Program-made: the position numbers and the translations under genes
Shown: one piece after another, positions 1 to 10,995 of the stretch
Layout of the letters: each line of letters starts with the position of its first letter
How positions within the stretch are numbered: the stretch's first letter is position 1
The notes under the pieces: model-generated
Database searches by the model: none
Told to the model about the DNA's origin: nothing
Seen by the model: the letters and a program-made list of their open reading frames with translations, nothing else
NCBI GenBank assembly: GCA_023213395.1
Contig: CM041465.1
Coordinates: 125,309,741-125,373,740 of the forward strand
Length of the DNA stretch: 64,000 bases
Source of the DNA: Cycas panzhihuaensis
Lineage: Eukaryota; Cycadophyta
Direction of reading: 5' to 3'

Positions 1-324
1 ATGCCCAGTGCGATGTTACTATTAAAACAGATTTCTCTGCTGCTTTCATCAACATAGAAATAGAAATATAAATTATATTAATGCCCTCAAGTCACCAAAA
101 ACAGGCAACAGGACTGACAAAGCAGAGTCAAGTTATGGCACAGCAAGGAATGACCAGAGTATCTCCAATCCAAAGCTAGCCAAAAACATAGGGATGTTGA
201 TAAGAAAGCAAATAACTATCTCATAACAAATGTATGAATCTCAACATAACTATCTCTGGGAGGTGTAGACAAGCAACAACTGTAAGTTACAAGCACAATG
301 TCCTGTCGATGAGCTCTCTGTGCC
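1..324. other. no recognisable feature
   Basis: This is AT-rich sequence with no retroelement homology that I can see. It could be 3' untranslated or intergenic sequence of the candidate minus-strand gene to the right. Confidence 0.3.
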
Positions 325-560
325 CTACTCCTCACCATCAATAATTAAAAAATCTCTAATTGCATGCTTAATAAAAGCATCAAGCGAGTTTGGTCTTGAG
401 ATAAAAGGGAATTGATGATGAGAGATGCACAATACCTCGGTGCTTAATCACTTGAGCTCCATATTGCACGAAATTTGGAATGGCAAGTATGGGAGTATGC
501 ACTTTAACCATCCTACAATTTGGGTTTGCAAGTTCCAATCAAGGGCAACTCCATCTTCCT
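325..560 (-). other. candidate terminal exons of an unrecognised host gene
   Basis: Two minus-strand open segments read like protein. One, at about 455-530, begins MVKVHTPILAIPNFVQYG and follows a plausible splice acceptor (AAATTGTAG). The other, at 325-390, ends in DAFIKHAIRDFLIIDGEE and a stop at 325-327. They lie in different frames, so an intron or a frameshift would be needed between them; a CTCAAG acceptor-like site lies just before the second. I do not recognise the product. It could belong with the clean exon at 2927-3033. This is inference from reading frames and splice-like sites only. Confidence 0.28.
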
Positions 561-779
561 GAATCCTCATGGAAAGCTCTTTCCATTGTTACTTGTAGCG
601 ATAATTATGGGTGGGTTGATAATTAGTACACAATTCTCCAGAAAATTACTTATGCTGAACCAATATATCAACCTTCTAAGCACAAATTGCAACTGCAAAT
701 AAGTTAAAAACAGCAGTCCAGAACTAGATAATAATAAAGCTAAATATCATATAATTGACGAACAAAATATGTATACAAT

Positions 780-1058
780 GATGCTCAAACTAATCAAGTG
801 TTGAAGCTGAAATAGGATCCCTCTTCAAGACAAGGTGCCCTCCAAAAAATGTAGCCCAAGAGCCAATAATTTACAGCAAGGAGAAAATCTTGGCCGGCTA
901 AAACACATAATAAAGTCGGCTAGAAAATAAGTACCAAGTTGGTCACAACAACTGTACTAGGTCGGCCACAACAGCTGGGAAGAACTATAACAAAATATAC
1001 TTTATTAAAGTCGGTTTGTCAGCCATGTCGGAAGTTGGCCAACTGAGGGCATGCTACA
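780..1058 (-). repeat. truncated or solo chromovirus-type LTR
   Basis: Read on the minus strand this begins TGTAGCATGCCC at 1058 and carries the same GCCGACTT-type words and the CTTGAAGAGGG box seen in the LTRs at 37760-38234 and 57925-58448. No primer site or internal region follows, so it is a solo or broken LTR. Its left limit is uncertain. Confidence 0.5.
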
Positions 1059-1457
1059 TTGCTCCTAGAGCAAACAACCTCACACTGAGCCAATTCCCTT
1101 TGCATAGAGTGTGAATTGAGCATTTTAAAAAAATTAAAAAAGTAGAGTGCGGATTGAATATTTTAGAAGTTTTAAAAAGGAAAAAAAATCAAAAGGAAAA
1201 AAATTAACAGAAAAACACAAATCAAAGAAAGAAAAACACAAACAAAAATTAAATGAAACCGTGCTCACAACCTCAATTTGCATATTTTTTTCAATTACAT
1301 AATTTCATTTTCTAGTGCTCTGAAAATGTGTCAAACTTGCAGCTACAAACCCAGACTTTCAGAAAGTAGGCTGGGTGCAAACTGCCAAACACACTGCAGC
1401 TTAGCTTGAGCTTTTCTTTTTGTTGTTGTAAATAATGCAAGCGGGCAAAAAAGAGCT
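1059..1457. other. AT-rich spacer
   Basis: The sequence is A-rich with short homopurine runs (about 1120-1260). No coding or element signal was seen. It may be intron sequence of the candidate host gene. Confidence 0.3.
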
Positions 1458-1961
1458 ACTTGCATTCTTAATTTATGAGAAGCCAATTTTTAGGAGAATA
1501 AGGAGGATTAAATCGGTTTCTTAAAAAATAAAAAAGATTCATTAATGTGAAATTCGTATTTTCGAGAAAGAATAAGAAGTCAATTTTTAGAGAGAAAGTA
1601 AAAGTAAGGCTATAACTAGGGAGCATTATTCATTTGGAAAGCATCTTTGGAGAATTGATATTTTTTTATTTAGACTAATGGACTAGAGCCATTAGGGCAC
1701 TGTTGTGCCATTTGGGAGGAAACCCTCGCCTCAAAGAGGCCAATCACTGTTGTAATCTCATTTGATATTATGGTTTAGTTTACTGTTATAATCTGATATT
1801 ACTTGCTGCAATTCTGATATTATTCTGCGAAGATCTATTATCTATTAATATTCTGATTTATTGTGAACATCTAAATGTATTGATGGTTGAGATGCTAAAT
1901 TCTCAATTATTTATGGTATAACCATTACATTTTCTATCAATTTTCTGTGGGCATTGCCTCA
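1458..1961 (+). repeat. 5' LTR of the miniature element
   Basis: It matches 2161-2656 through most of its length, including the shared stretch CATTAGGG...CCATTTGGGAG near 1690-1720. It ends in CA. The expected TG start has decayed to AC. Confidence 0.78.
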
Positions 1962-2146
1962 ATGTTCCAGACACAATCATCTGCAGATTCAGGTTACACA
2001 CCAATTATCTCCAACATAAGGCACAAGATTGAACCAATTTCTATGACATACATGATGTAGCAAATGGTGAATTGAAGAATATGTCAAAGGAGTGGACTCA
2101 AACAACTCCACAAACGACTACCTATACTTTGAGGGCAAAGTGTTTC

Positions 2147-2160
2147 AAGGAGAGAGGAGT
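2147..2160 (+). other. polypurine tract of the miniature element
   Basis: The tract AAGGAGAGAGGAGT directly precedes the TGTTGCATTCC start of the 3' LTR, as expected for plus-strand DNA priming. Confidence 0.65.
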
Positions 2161-2656
2161 TGTTGCATTCCTAATTTATGAGAAGTCAATTCTTAGGAGG
2201 AGGAGGAGGATTGAAGTCAGCTTTTAGGAAAATAAAGAAGATTTATTAATGTGAAGTCGATATTTTTAGGAGAGAAAATAAAAAATCGGTTTTTAAAGAG
2301 AGTAAAAGTAGGGCTATAACAAGGAAGCATTATTCATTTGTAAAGCATCTTTAAAGAATTGATATTTTAATCTGGACTAATGGCCTAAATCCATTAGGGT
2401 GCTGCTGTGCCATTTGGGAGAAAACCCTTGCCTTGAAGAAGGCAATCACTGTTGTAATCTCATCTAATATTATGGTTTATTCTACTGTTATAATCTGATA
2501 TTACTTGCTGCAATTCTGATATTATTCTGTGAAGACCTATTATCTATTAATATTCCGATTTATTGTGAATATTAAATGCATTGATGGTTGAGATGCAATT
2601 CTGATATTATTCTGTGGAGATCTATTTCCTGCCAATTTTCTGTGGGCATCGTTTCA
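2161..2656 (+). repeat. 3' LTR of the miniature element
   Basis: It starts TGTTGCATTCC and ends TTTCA, followed by the duplicated GAGCT. The start is of the same TGT(A/T)(A/G)CATTCC type as the chromovirus and gag-only element LTRs in this window. Confidence 0.78.
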
Positions 2657-2926
2657 GAGCTACAAAAGGAAAACAGAGGCCTACAATGCAAAGCATAATC
2701 AGAACAAAGAAAATACATGATCAACAAATTTTACAAAGATAAATATTGTAACAAAGAGAAAATGCCCCTCACATAATGTTTGAAACACATCATAAATATA
2801 CAGCATTTAGCATAACATTAAATAGAGAGTCTGCTGATTTTCGAAATATTGGAACAGAAACTTACGCACTATTTCCCATGGAACAGCTAATACAAAGTAA
2901 TGCAGCAATGAGATCAGAACTCTTAC

Positions 2927-3033
2927 TTGGATAAAAATTTGACTAACAATTCAAACTCCTCAACATTGACATTTGACACACAATGGTTGAGCTTTTTTTG
3001 AGAAACTAACTCTTCCATAACTGCTACTATGCA
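2927..3033 (-). other. candidate internal exon of an unrecognised host gene
   Basis: On the minus strand a pyrimidine-rich acceptor (TTGTTGTTTCAG) is followed by a 107-base open segment and then a strong donor (CCAA|GTAAGAG). One frame is open throughout and includes VMEELVSQKKLNHC and NVEEFELLVKFLS. The composition is protein-like and unlike the surrounding AT-rich DNA. I do not recognise the family. The miniature LTR element at 1458-2656 would lie in the next intron on the opposite strand. No transcript evidence is available to me. Confidence 0.42.
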
Positions 3034-4089
3034 CTGAAACAACAATGTCAATAAAACAACTTCAAATAAAAATCTTTAACAATAATTTAGTGGAATATGC
3101 TATATGTGTAACTGTAAATGATTAATCTGAAAAATAGAACTGCTGACAATAAAATGCATCCAAGAATCAATCAGATGATTTCATCTTCCAATAACTGGAA
3201 TTGTAGAAAAATCAAGCAGATAAATCAAACCTCACAACCACAAGTTGGTGTAGAAGATAAGAGAGAGAAAAAAAGACAATAATGACGAATTGAAAGATAG
3301 AATATGAAGGGCAGTGCACTCGCCCTTTCTTCCCATCAATAATAGAATATATGCGACAATGTCTCCATCCTAAAGAATACATGCAGGATAAGGTACAACC
3401 ATGGGGCATATTGTAGGAACTTTGCACATACAAATTTGAAAGCATTAATTAAAATTATCCAGACAATATTAAATTTTCAAAATAGGCATCCGTACAGTCC
3501 AAGATGTACACAAGTTCCATACACACCAATGCATTCCCATATGTACCCTAATTCCATACACATCCACACGTCCCAACATAAACCCTTCAGGCCTTCCATG
3601 CATTTCTGGAAATGTTTGCAAACCAGTGAGGAGTCCAGTCATGCATTCTACATTTTCAGCTCACGCTACATAGAATCACTGCCCCTGCTAGTATGTGCAA
3701 AGGAAAAGGGTAGAAAGGATCAAAAACATTTGAATGGCAAAAGCCTATAAGCAAAACTATTTGAGGGAAAAACCCTTACCCGCCCTTGTAGATAACTGGG
3801 AGCAGAAAAGAAAATAAGCTAGAAATATTCACACTCCCTCACATAATTGTTTGCTTCAACCATGGACATGTTTGGCTGCGCAAAGCCTTTGAGGAAGCCA
3901 TCATCATCAACAGAGGCACAGTCAAAACAGAACATTTATCCCATACACAAACACCTCTCGTGGCAAGGTCACCTCATTTATATTATAATACAAATAGCTT
4001 ATATTATATCACACTGCATTATGTTAATGTAGGTGTTGAACAATAGTGTATTAAGAGTCAAGAGTTTCATCAGTTTATTATGTTCAAAG
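3034..4089 (-). other. low-repeat region with possible further exons
   Basis: There is no retroelement homology here. Two other minus-strand segments are open and protein-like. One at about 3850-3950 contains CASVDDDGFLKGFAQPNMS. One at about 3260-3380 is open in two frames after a TTCTTTAG acceptor. Both could be exons of the same gene as 2927-3033, but boundaries and frame are not established. Confidence 0.28.
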
Positions 4090-5806
4090 ACCAACAAAGC
4101 CTAGTTGTCACTGTGATGGCAGGTTTTAACTAAACCTTTGACAGCTAGGGGACCTTCTAATGCCACAAAAGAGGCCTTCAAATGTGGAAGAGCCACCAAA
4201 ATGAATTTTCTCTAAGGGATTGCAAGAATCAAGCAAACAAAGGGCTTTAAGATGATCAAAAGAAGCCAAATTAAGAAGAGCTAAGCGGTTAAGCCTCAAT
4301 AAGAGCCATGAGACTAAGGGACAGTCTATTGAGGGATCCAAGACAGGTGGAGCCCAAACACCCCAAGAGCAAGAACTTGTGAGATTTGGGGAACAAATGG
4401 TAATAACACCTGCCCCAATTGGATCTAATATCATTAACCCAAACAAGGGGAAATTTCTGAATGAAGAAAAATTGGAACAAAATAATATCTCGAGAAAAGA
4501 TGAAACCCTAGGGAAGGTGGAAGAAACAAGTGTGGACTATACTCTAAAGGACCTAAGTGATAACAAGGAGAAGGCAGAGGAAGGTCCCTCTGCATATTGC
4601 AAAAATATACTAACAAGGCAACTATTTGAACATTTGTCAAATAAGGGGCCTGAGCAACGATACTTAATAGTGACACCATTGGCTGTACAAGTACCAAGAG
4701 TGCATGAACCCATTCATTTGATAACACCTTTTAAGAGTCCTCTATTTGGAAGGGACAGTGCTAGGGGAAGCACATCGAGAACGCCACCCAAACCTAGAAT
4801 TGTGGGAAATGTGAAGATATCTCTAGAAGAAGCAACCACATCCTTAGAGGGAGGAATTTCACCATCACTAGGAGGCACAACATTAAACTCACAAAGGATG
4901 GACAACTCAAGGGAGTTTGGGAAGCTAATTTTCAAATGACACGTTTGATGTTGATGAGCACATGTATCTCTTTCAAAATTTGATAGATGTGAAGAAAATT
5001 AATGATGAGCAAGAAATTAAGGCAAGATTTGCTTGCACCCTAAGAGGGTATCATTGGCATGGTACAAGGAATTAGACAAAGTAGAAACATGAGAAATGTG
5101 AAAAATCTTTTTGATGAGAGATTTCAGAAGTTTCATAGTAATGAGGTTATCAAAATTGCATTAAAAGAAATCAAACGAATCAGTGTTAACCTACATCAGC
5201 CATATGAAAATGATTCCAACCCGTATGACAAACGAGACAGTGACAAACCACAATATGAAGAATTACTTTGTCAAAGGATTAAATGAAAAGTTAAGATCTA
5301 TGATGCACACGCATCCTCTTAAGTCCTTCAAGAATGCCCAAGAGTTAGATTTGGACTTTGAGACAGAGATGGATGCCCAAACGGGAGGTCATGACCCATT
5401 ATTACTTAGATTACAAGAGAAACTACAGGAATTGAAGCAAAACCATTGTAGTCAACTTGTTTATTAGGTGGAGAAGATAGAAGAAGAGTTAGAAATAAAA
5501 AATCTAAGAAGGGAAGTGGCACGATTGAAAATGAAAAACAAAAGGGAAGAGGAAGAAAACAAAAAAAAAAAAGAAAGGAAAAGGAATCAAATTGGAGAAA
5601 TGGTGCCACATTTGCGAAGAGGACTCACACTCTACAAAGGAATGTGAGCTAAATCCCAAGAATAGTGAAGTCAGAAAACAAGATAAGTGGTGTCACATTT
5701 GTGATGTGGACAACCACAATACGAAGGACTATTATTTTAACCCAAAGGGGAGAAGTTACAGAGGTCGAAGCACATGAAGAGGCATTGACTCAACAAGACA
5801 CCTTTT
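4090..5806 (+). pseudogene. gag: Ty3/gypsy (G2 family) gag and first two zinc knuckles, copy 1
   Basis: This is the 5' part of a decayed G2-family polyprotein. The segment at 4379-4937 has the acidic leader with KEKAEEGPSAY, matching the minus-strand copies at 20000 and 32400. A capsid-like part follows at 4950-5460 with frameshifts. At 5592-5777 two knuckles of the CX2CX4HX4C type appear, WCHICEEDSHSTKEC and a second beginning WCHICDVDNH whose last cysteine is now tyrosine. Homology to the other copies begins near 4090, so LTR and primer site are missing. A chromovirus inserted after 5811 separates this from its continuation at 11586. Confidence 0.75.
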
Positions 5807-5811
5807 TGCAA

Positions 5812-6396
5812 TATAACATTCAAAAAAACTAGTCAAAACTATGCCATATAACCATTCAAATCGAAGGCCTCTGGATGAAGATTCCAACAATTCAGACAAA
5901 AGTCAATTCCGACATCTCTATCAAAAGTTATAACCGTTTCAAGTTAGCCTACCAGTTTTAGAGAAGCTCTGGCTGACTTCTATTTAAATAGTATTAAGGA
6001 TAATATCACCCAGTCTGGCCGACTTCTAATTGAAGTATTTTGATCATTATACATAGGAAGATTGGGCCGCATCCCAAACCATCATTCGGAGGTTCCTTTG
6101 GTTGCGCATTTTCGGTTCTAGGGCTGCAATTAGCTCGCCCATTTGGGGCTGCAGTTCAGAGGGTTCCTCGCCTCGAAGAGAGAAGCTCAATTCTTCAAGG
6201 AAGATTGGTATTTTGTTGTAATTTCGCTCTATTTTGATATTATTTGACAATAAAGATTATTATTTGCTTCTGTGGATTCTGTAATTCCTGTTCCTTATTC
6301 ATTTTCTTATTGAATAGCATCTAGTTATTGTTTTTTGTGGATTATTACCTGTATTTTTTAGGAAAATTGCCATAAAAGTATAACTAGATCGCTACA
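5812..6396 (+). repeat. 5' LTR of the chromovirus
   Basis: It begins TATAACATTC (the 3' LTR has TGTAACATTC, so the TG has mutated) and ends CTACA directly before the primer site. It contains the phrase AAAAGTTATAACCGTTTC near 5921, which recurs in leaders elsewhere in the window. Confidence 0.92.
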
Positions 6397-6398
6397 AG

Positions 6399-6410
6399 TG
6401 GTATCAGAGC
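6399..6410 (+). other. primer binding site (initiator Met tRNA)
   Basis: TGGTATCAGAGC follows the 5' LTR after two bases. It is complementary to the 3' end of plant initiator methionine tRNA. Confidence 0.93.
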
Positions 6411-6462
6411 TTCATTTCGAGGGGAAAGGGCAAAGGTAAAAACACAAAAAAGGTTGAAAATT

Positions 6463-6488
6463 CCCCTCCCCCCCCCCCCCCCCCCCCC
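6463..6488 (+). repeat. poly-C tract in the leader
   Basis: A run of 21 C follows CCCCT in the untranslated leader, about 50 bases upstream of the likely gag start. A similar homopolymer is found in the leader of the minus-strand element at 60104-60120. Confidence 0.9.
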
Positions 6489-6540
6489 AAGGGAAATAGG
6501 AACGAAATTGAGATCAAGGAAAAACCTCATTCCCAGGAAG

Positions 6541-7560
6541 ATGGCAGCCCAATCCAGAACCTCAACAGAAAAAATTGAAGGTGCATCAAAATTAAACCAA
6601 AGCATAAAGGCTTTAACAATCTTAATCCAGGAGTTACTAGCAAAAGCAAATCAAGCAACACAAAATGTGTCGGGTGGAGAAATGGATAATAGCAATGCAT
6701 TAGGAATAGATCAGATAGATACCTAGAACAATCAAGAAAACCAAGGGAATAGATTTGATGGACGAGTTTATGAAAGGAGAACTTGCAACATGGATAGTGG
6801 ATGGAAAGGAGCAAGATTATCCTTGGAAAAATTTGATCCCAAAGTATCCAAGAATATCACAAATTGAATCTTACAAATGGAGAACTATTTCAGGGTCTAT
6901 AACTCAATAGCTAAGGAAAAGATGGAAATAACATCCTTACACTTAAATAAAAGGATGTTAAGGTGGTACTATTGGTGGCAAAAGATGAACATACCAATAC
7001 AACAGACTTGGGAGAATCTAAAAGGAGGATTAGTAGAGCAATATAACAATTCTTGGAACACGGATTACTTTGTTCAATTAACACGATTACATCAACAAGG
7101 AACAGTCCAAGAATATACGGAACAATTTCAAACACTACAATGTATGGTCTTAGAAAAAATACCGCAGGAATGTTTACCGGAGACTTATATTAGTGGATTG
7201 AAAAATCAGATCAAATTTAGAGTTAAAGCAGCAGATCCACCACAACTCCAAGTAGCAATTCAAATAGCAAGAAATATGGAGGCAGAACTCAGAGACAGTA
7301 AACCAACGTATACAAGGAGATATGAGCCACCATCATATTAGACCCAAAATCCTAATTGGGCAAAATCAGAAACAAAGGCAGATCCTCTGTTAACTATAAG
7401 AAATATTGGAGAAAGCTCAGGAACAACAAAAGAGGAGCATATAAGGAAAGGGACGTGCTTCAAGTGTGGAGGAAAATAGAATAAGGAACACCAGTGCCCG
7501 CTAAAGAAAGTTTTCATGATCAATAATGAGGATGCAGAAATACGAGAAGAAGTAGAGCAA
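6541..7560 (+). pseudogene. gag: chromovirus Gag (capsid and zinc knuckle), stops present
   Basis: Gag would form the virus-like particle and bind the genomic RNA. The frame starts at ATG 6541 (MAAQSRTSTEK). The capsid core lies at 6877-7320, with the tryptophan-rich WYYWWQKM segment and the NPFE-like turn used by retrotransposon capsids. One zinc knuckle follows near 7460 (CFKCGGK, then HQC) with a stop where a tryptophan or serine is usual. Stops interrupt at 6724 and 6865 and after 7341, all in the same frame. The minus-strand chromovirus at 52.6-57.9 kb has the same plan. Confidence 0.87.
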
Positions 7561-7659
7561 TAAGTAGAACAAGACTAGAGCATAGAAAGGGAGGAAAATG
7601 AACTTCTGGAAGTAGATATAGGGAATGTCCAAATCTCATTGTAGGCCATTACGGGGCAA

Positions 7660-9540
7660 CAGGTATCCCCACAAACCCTAAGATTCCAAGGACAAATCAA
7701 GGGAACACCAATATCAATTTTGGTTGTCAGCGGGGGTACACACAATTTTATAAACAAGGCAACAGCAGAAAAACTGGGATTACAAGTGAAACCCCTCAAC
7801 ACATTCCAGGTGTCAATAGCAAATGGGAGAACAACGCTATATAGAGGATACTGCAAAGATACAACTCTCCAGATCAACGATTACAAGGTCACAACTTGTA
7901 TGTTTGTCATGCCCATAGGCGAAGTGGACACAGTTCTGGGGATTCAATGGCTGCAGACGCTGGGAAACATCATTACCAACTATATGACAAGATTTATATG
8001 TTTTCGACAAAAATGACGCAAATATCGACTACAAGCCCTAGCCGCACCTCCAATTCAGCTTGTATCATCTCACAGGATGGAAAAAATTCTAAAGAATCCG
8101 CAAGCGTACATAATGTCATGTTACAAAGTAAAAATAGAAGACGTTCCCCTAGAGATTCAAGCAATCTTAGAAGAACATCAGAGCGTTTTTGAAGAACCCC
8201 AAGGACTACTACCGAAAAGGGAATTGGAACATGCAATAGACCTTATCCTCGGAGCAATACCAGTCAACATTCCTCTATATAGACATCCTTATCATCTCAA
8301 GAAGGAAATTGAAAAAATCACACAAGAACTGTCACTCCAAGGCATAGTGGTGAAAAGCACGAGTCCATTCACCTCTCCCGTGGTGGTCAATCGAAAGAAG
8401 GACGAATCTTACAGAATGTGTGTGGATTATCATGGCCTAAATAAATTGACCATAAAGAATTGGTATCCTATCCCAAGGATTGAAGATTTATTAGATGAGT
8501 TACATGGAGCCCAATACTTTTGAAAGATAGATTTGCACTAAAGATACTACCAAATAAGGGTCAAAGAAGAAGATGTCTACAAAACTACATTCAGAACGCA
8601 TGAAGGGTTATTTGAATTCAGGGTTATGCCTTTCGACTTAACAAATGCTCTAGCTACTTTCCAAAGCACTATGAATTCAATATTAAAACATATTCTAAGG
8701 AAATTTAGGCTGGTTTTCTCTGATGATATCTTGATCTACAACAAAACATGCGAAGAACATATGGAACATATGAAGGTAGTTCAGCTAATACTTGAGAAAG
8801 CGCAATTGTTTGCAAATAAGAAAAAGTATTCTTTCGCAAAAGAGGAATTAGAATATCTGGGCCACATTATCACAGTCGAAGGAATCAAAATCAATCCAAA
8901 AAAGATCCAGGCAATTGTAAACTGACCAACCCCGAAGAATGTCACAGGAGTAAGAAGTTTTTTAGGCGCAATGGGATTTCTAAGAAAGTTCATAAAAGGG
9001 TATGCACACATAGCATCGTCACTAACAGACCTAACCAAAAAGGATGCGTTCAAATAGAATTCAGGAGCAGAAGGAGCATTTCAAGAATTAAAACAAGCAA
9101 TGATTACAGCTCCAGTATTGGCCTTACCAGAGTTCACTCAACCATTCACATTGGAATGTGATGCTTCAGGTTTTGGAATAGGAGTAGTTCTGTCACAAGG
9201 AGGAAGGCCTATAGCTTATGAAAGCTGGAAGCTGAATAATAGGGAAAAAATGAAACCAATATATGACAAAGAGATGCTGGCCATTATGCATGCAATACAC
9301 CAATGGAAGTAGTATTTATTAGGGAGCAGATTTGTGGTCAGAACTGATCATGACAACCTCAAGTACTTTCTGAATCAAAAGGCATTATCCGATGAGCAAC
9401 AAAAGTGGATCAGTAAGTTGCAGACTTTCGACTTCACCATAGAATACAAAAAGGGGAAAGAAAACATAATAGTGGATGCTCTATCCAGACTGTCAGAGGA
9501 AGGAAAGATTGAAGCCTCATCCAATTCAATGACAATAGCA
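7660..9540 (+). pseudogene. pol: chromovirus protease, reverse transcriptase and RNase H, stops present
   Basis: The protease segment has VVSGGTHNFINKAT at about 7725-7765, where the family has a DSG triad, so its catalytic aspartate is lost. Reverse transcriptase spans about 8130-8925, with LPKRELEHAIDL, the VNRKKDESYRMCVDY box, MPFDLTNALATFQ and the active-site motif VFSDDILIY (usually FxDD). RNase H follows at 9100-9530 with LECDASGFGIGVVLSQ, YDKEMLAIMHAIHQWK and RTDHDNLKYFL. Stops at about 8521, 8539, 8923, 9055 and 9310 break an otherwise single frame. The enzyme cannot be active as it stands. Confidence 0.9.
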
Positions 9541-10965
9541 ACTCCAAAATGGACAACAGAGTTGGCAAAGGAATACGAAGACGACAAGATATCACAAGAA
9601 ATAAGACAAAAGATTGCAGAAGGAAAAGTAGTGCAGTTCACGGAACAAGGAGAATTAATTCTAAGGAAAGGAAAAATATTTGTTCCAAAGACAAGTAATC
9701 TAAAAGAAGCGTTATTTCAAGAAGCTCACTCAACTCCAATTTTAGGATATTTAGGGATGGATAAGACTTACAGAAGGCTTCGAAGTTCATTTTACTGGAA
9801 AGGGTTGAAATCTGACGTCCTCTGGTTTGTATCAGAATGTGATACATGTCAAAGGAATAAGACTGAATCTGTGAAGACACCTGGGTTGCTCCAACCCCTT
9901 CCCATTCCCCATAAAAAATGGGAAGAAATTTCTATGGACTTTATTACGTATCTTCCGCATTCAGAACGAAGAGATGCAACTTTTGTAGTGGTAGATAGAT
10001 TAACCAAATATGCCCATTTCAGGGGAACTTAGACAAGAGCAAAAGCAAGCCAAATAACAGAATTATATATGAAAGAAATTCACAGACTACATGGCTTTCC
10101 AAAAGTTATAGTCAGCAACAGGGATCCCAAATTCACAAGTCACTTTTGGAAGGAGCTATTCAAATCAGCTGGCACTAGCCTACACATGAGCTCAGCATAC
10201 CACCCGCAGACAGATGGCCAGACAGAAATAGTTAACAAATGTGTGGAGGAATACTTAAGAAACCTTGCATCAGATAAACAGACGCAATGGCATCGATGGC
10301 TCCATCTGGCAGAATGGTGGTATAACACCACATACCACACAGCGGCTAAAATGTCACCATTTCAAGCCCTATATGAGTATGAACCTCCATCACTCTTGAA
10401 TTGGCTAAATACATCTAAAGTGCAAACAATCCAAGAAAACTTGCAAAAGATGCAAAAAACAATTTGAATACTAAAGAATAATTTGGAGATGGCAAAGAAT
10501 AGGATGAAACAACAAGCAGATATAAAGAGATCTGAACAGAGTTTTGAGATAAGAGAATGGGTATTCTTAAGACTCCAACCCTACAAACAGATGTTGATGA
10601 AACAAAATAATCGATATAAATTATCACCAAGATTCTTTGGACCATATCAAATCGAGGAGCGCATATGGGAAGTCGCATAACAGTTAAAACTGCCACCAGA
10701 AAGCAAAATCCACAATATCTTCCATGTGTCTTGTTTAAAGAAAAAGTTGGGCGGAAAGGAGGCTCCACAAACAAATTTACCAACACTAGATGAAGAAGGA
10801 ACGATGATAGTGGAACCTGAGGGGCTACTAAAGACCAAGCACAATAATTTGCAATCCAGAATAATAAAAGAATATGTCATCAAATGGAAGACATTAGAGC
10901 TTGAAGATGCAATGTGGGAGTCTGAAGAATGGATGCAAAAAAATGGGCCCTTAGCAATGCTTTGA
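9541..10965 (+). pseudogene. pol: chromovirus integrase with C-terminal chromodomain, stops present
   Basis: Integrase joins element DNA to the chromosome. The zinc-binding part has CDTCQRNK near 9840, but its expected histidine at GYLG is tyrosine. The catalytic core shows MDFITYLP, then SNRDPKF, where the catalytic aspartate of SDRD is asparagine, then TDGQTEIVNKCVEEYL with the glutamate kept. The C-terminal part runs to 10740. A chromodomain-like segment follows at about 10850-10960 (YVIKWKTLELEDAMWESEE), which in plant chromoviruses guides insertion to heterochromatin. Stops at 10030, 10466 and 10678 interrupt the frame. The coding region ends at 10965. Confidence 0.88.
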
Positions 10966-10980
10966 GGGCAAAGCATGTTT

Positions 10981-10995
10981 TGAAGGGGAGGGACT
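10981..10995 (+). other. polypurine tract of the chromovirus
   Basis: TGAAGGGGAGGGACT lies directly before the TGTAACATTCC start of the 3' LTR. Confidence 0.85.

Larger units (their letters stand above)
1458..2656 (+). mobile_element. miniature LTR retrotransposon (TRIM-like), 1.2 kb
   Basis: Two direct repeats of about 500 bp (1458-1961 and 2161-2656) flank only 199 bp of internal sequence. The five bases before the first copy (1453-1457, GAGCT) are repeated right after the second (2657-2661), a perfect target-site duplication. The internal part ends in a purine tract directly before the second repeat, preceded by TTTGAGGGCAAAG, which is also found just before the polypurine tract of the chromovirus at 10965. 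There is no coding capacity. The primer site after the first LTR is not recognisable. The element is either a true TRIM or a deletion derivative of a chromovirus, and would need enzymes in trans. Confidence 0.8.

Noticed and set aside
520-702. Plus-strand frame of 60 codons
   Set aside because: No start context, no homology, and it lies opposite the candidate exon.
3436-3750. Plus-strand open frame of 104 codons
   Set aside because: Composition is not protein-like, there is no domain, and it overlaps the candidate minus-strand gene region.
6384-6605. Minus-strand frame through the poly-C tract (Gly-rich)
   Set aside because: It is produced by the homopolymer and runs opposite to gag.
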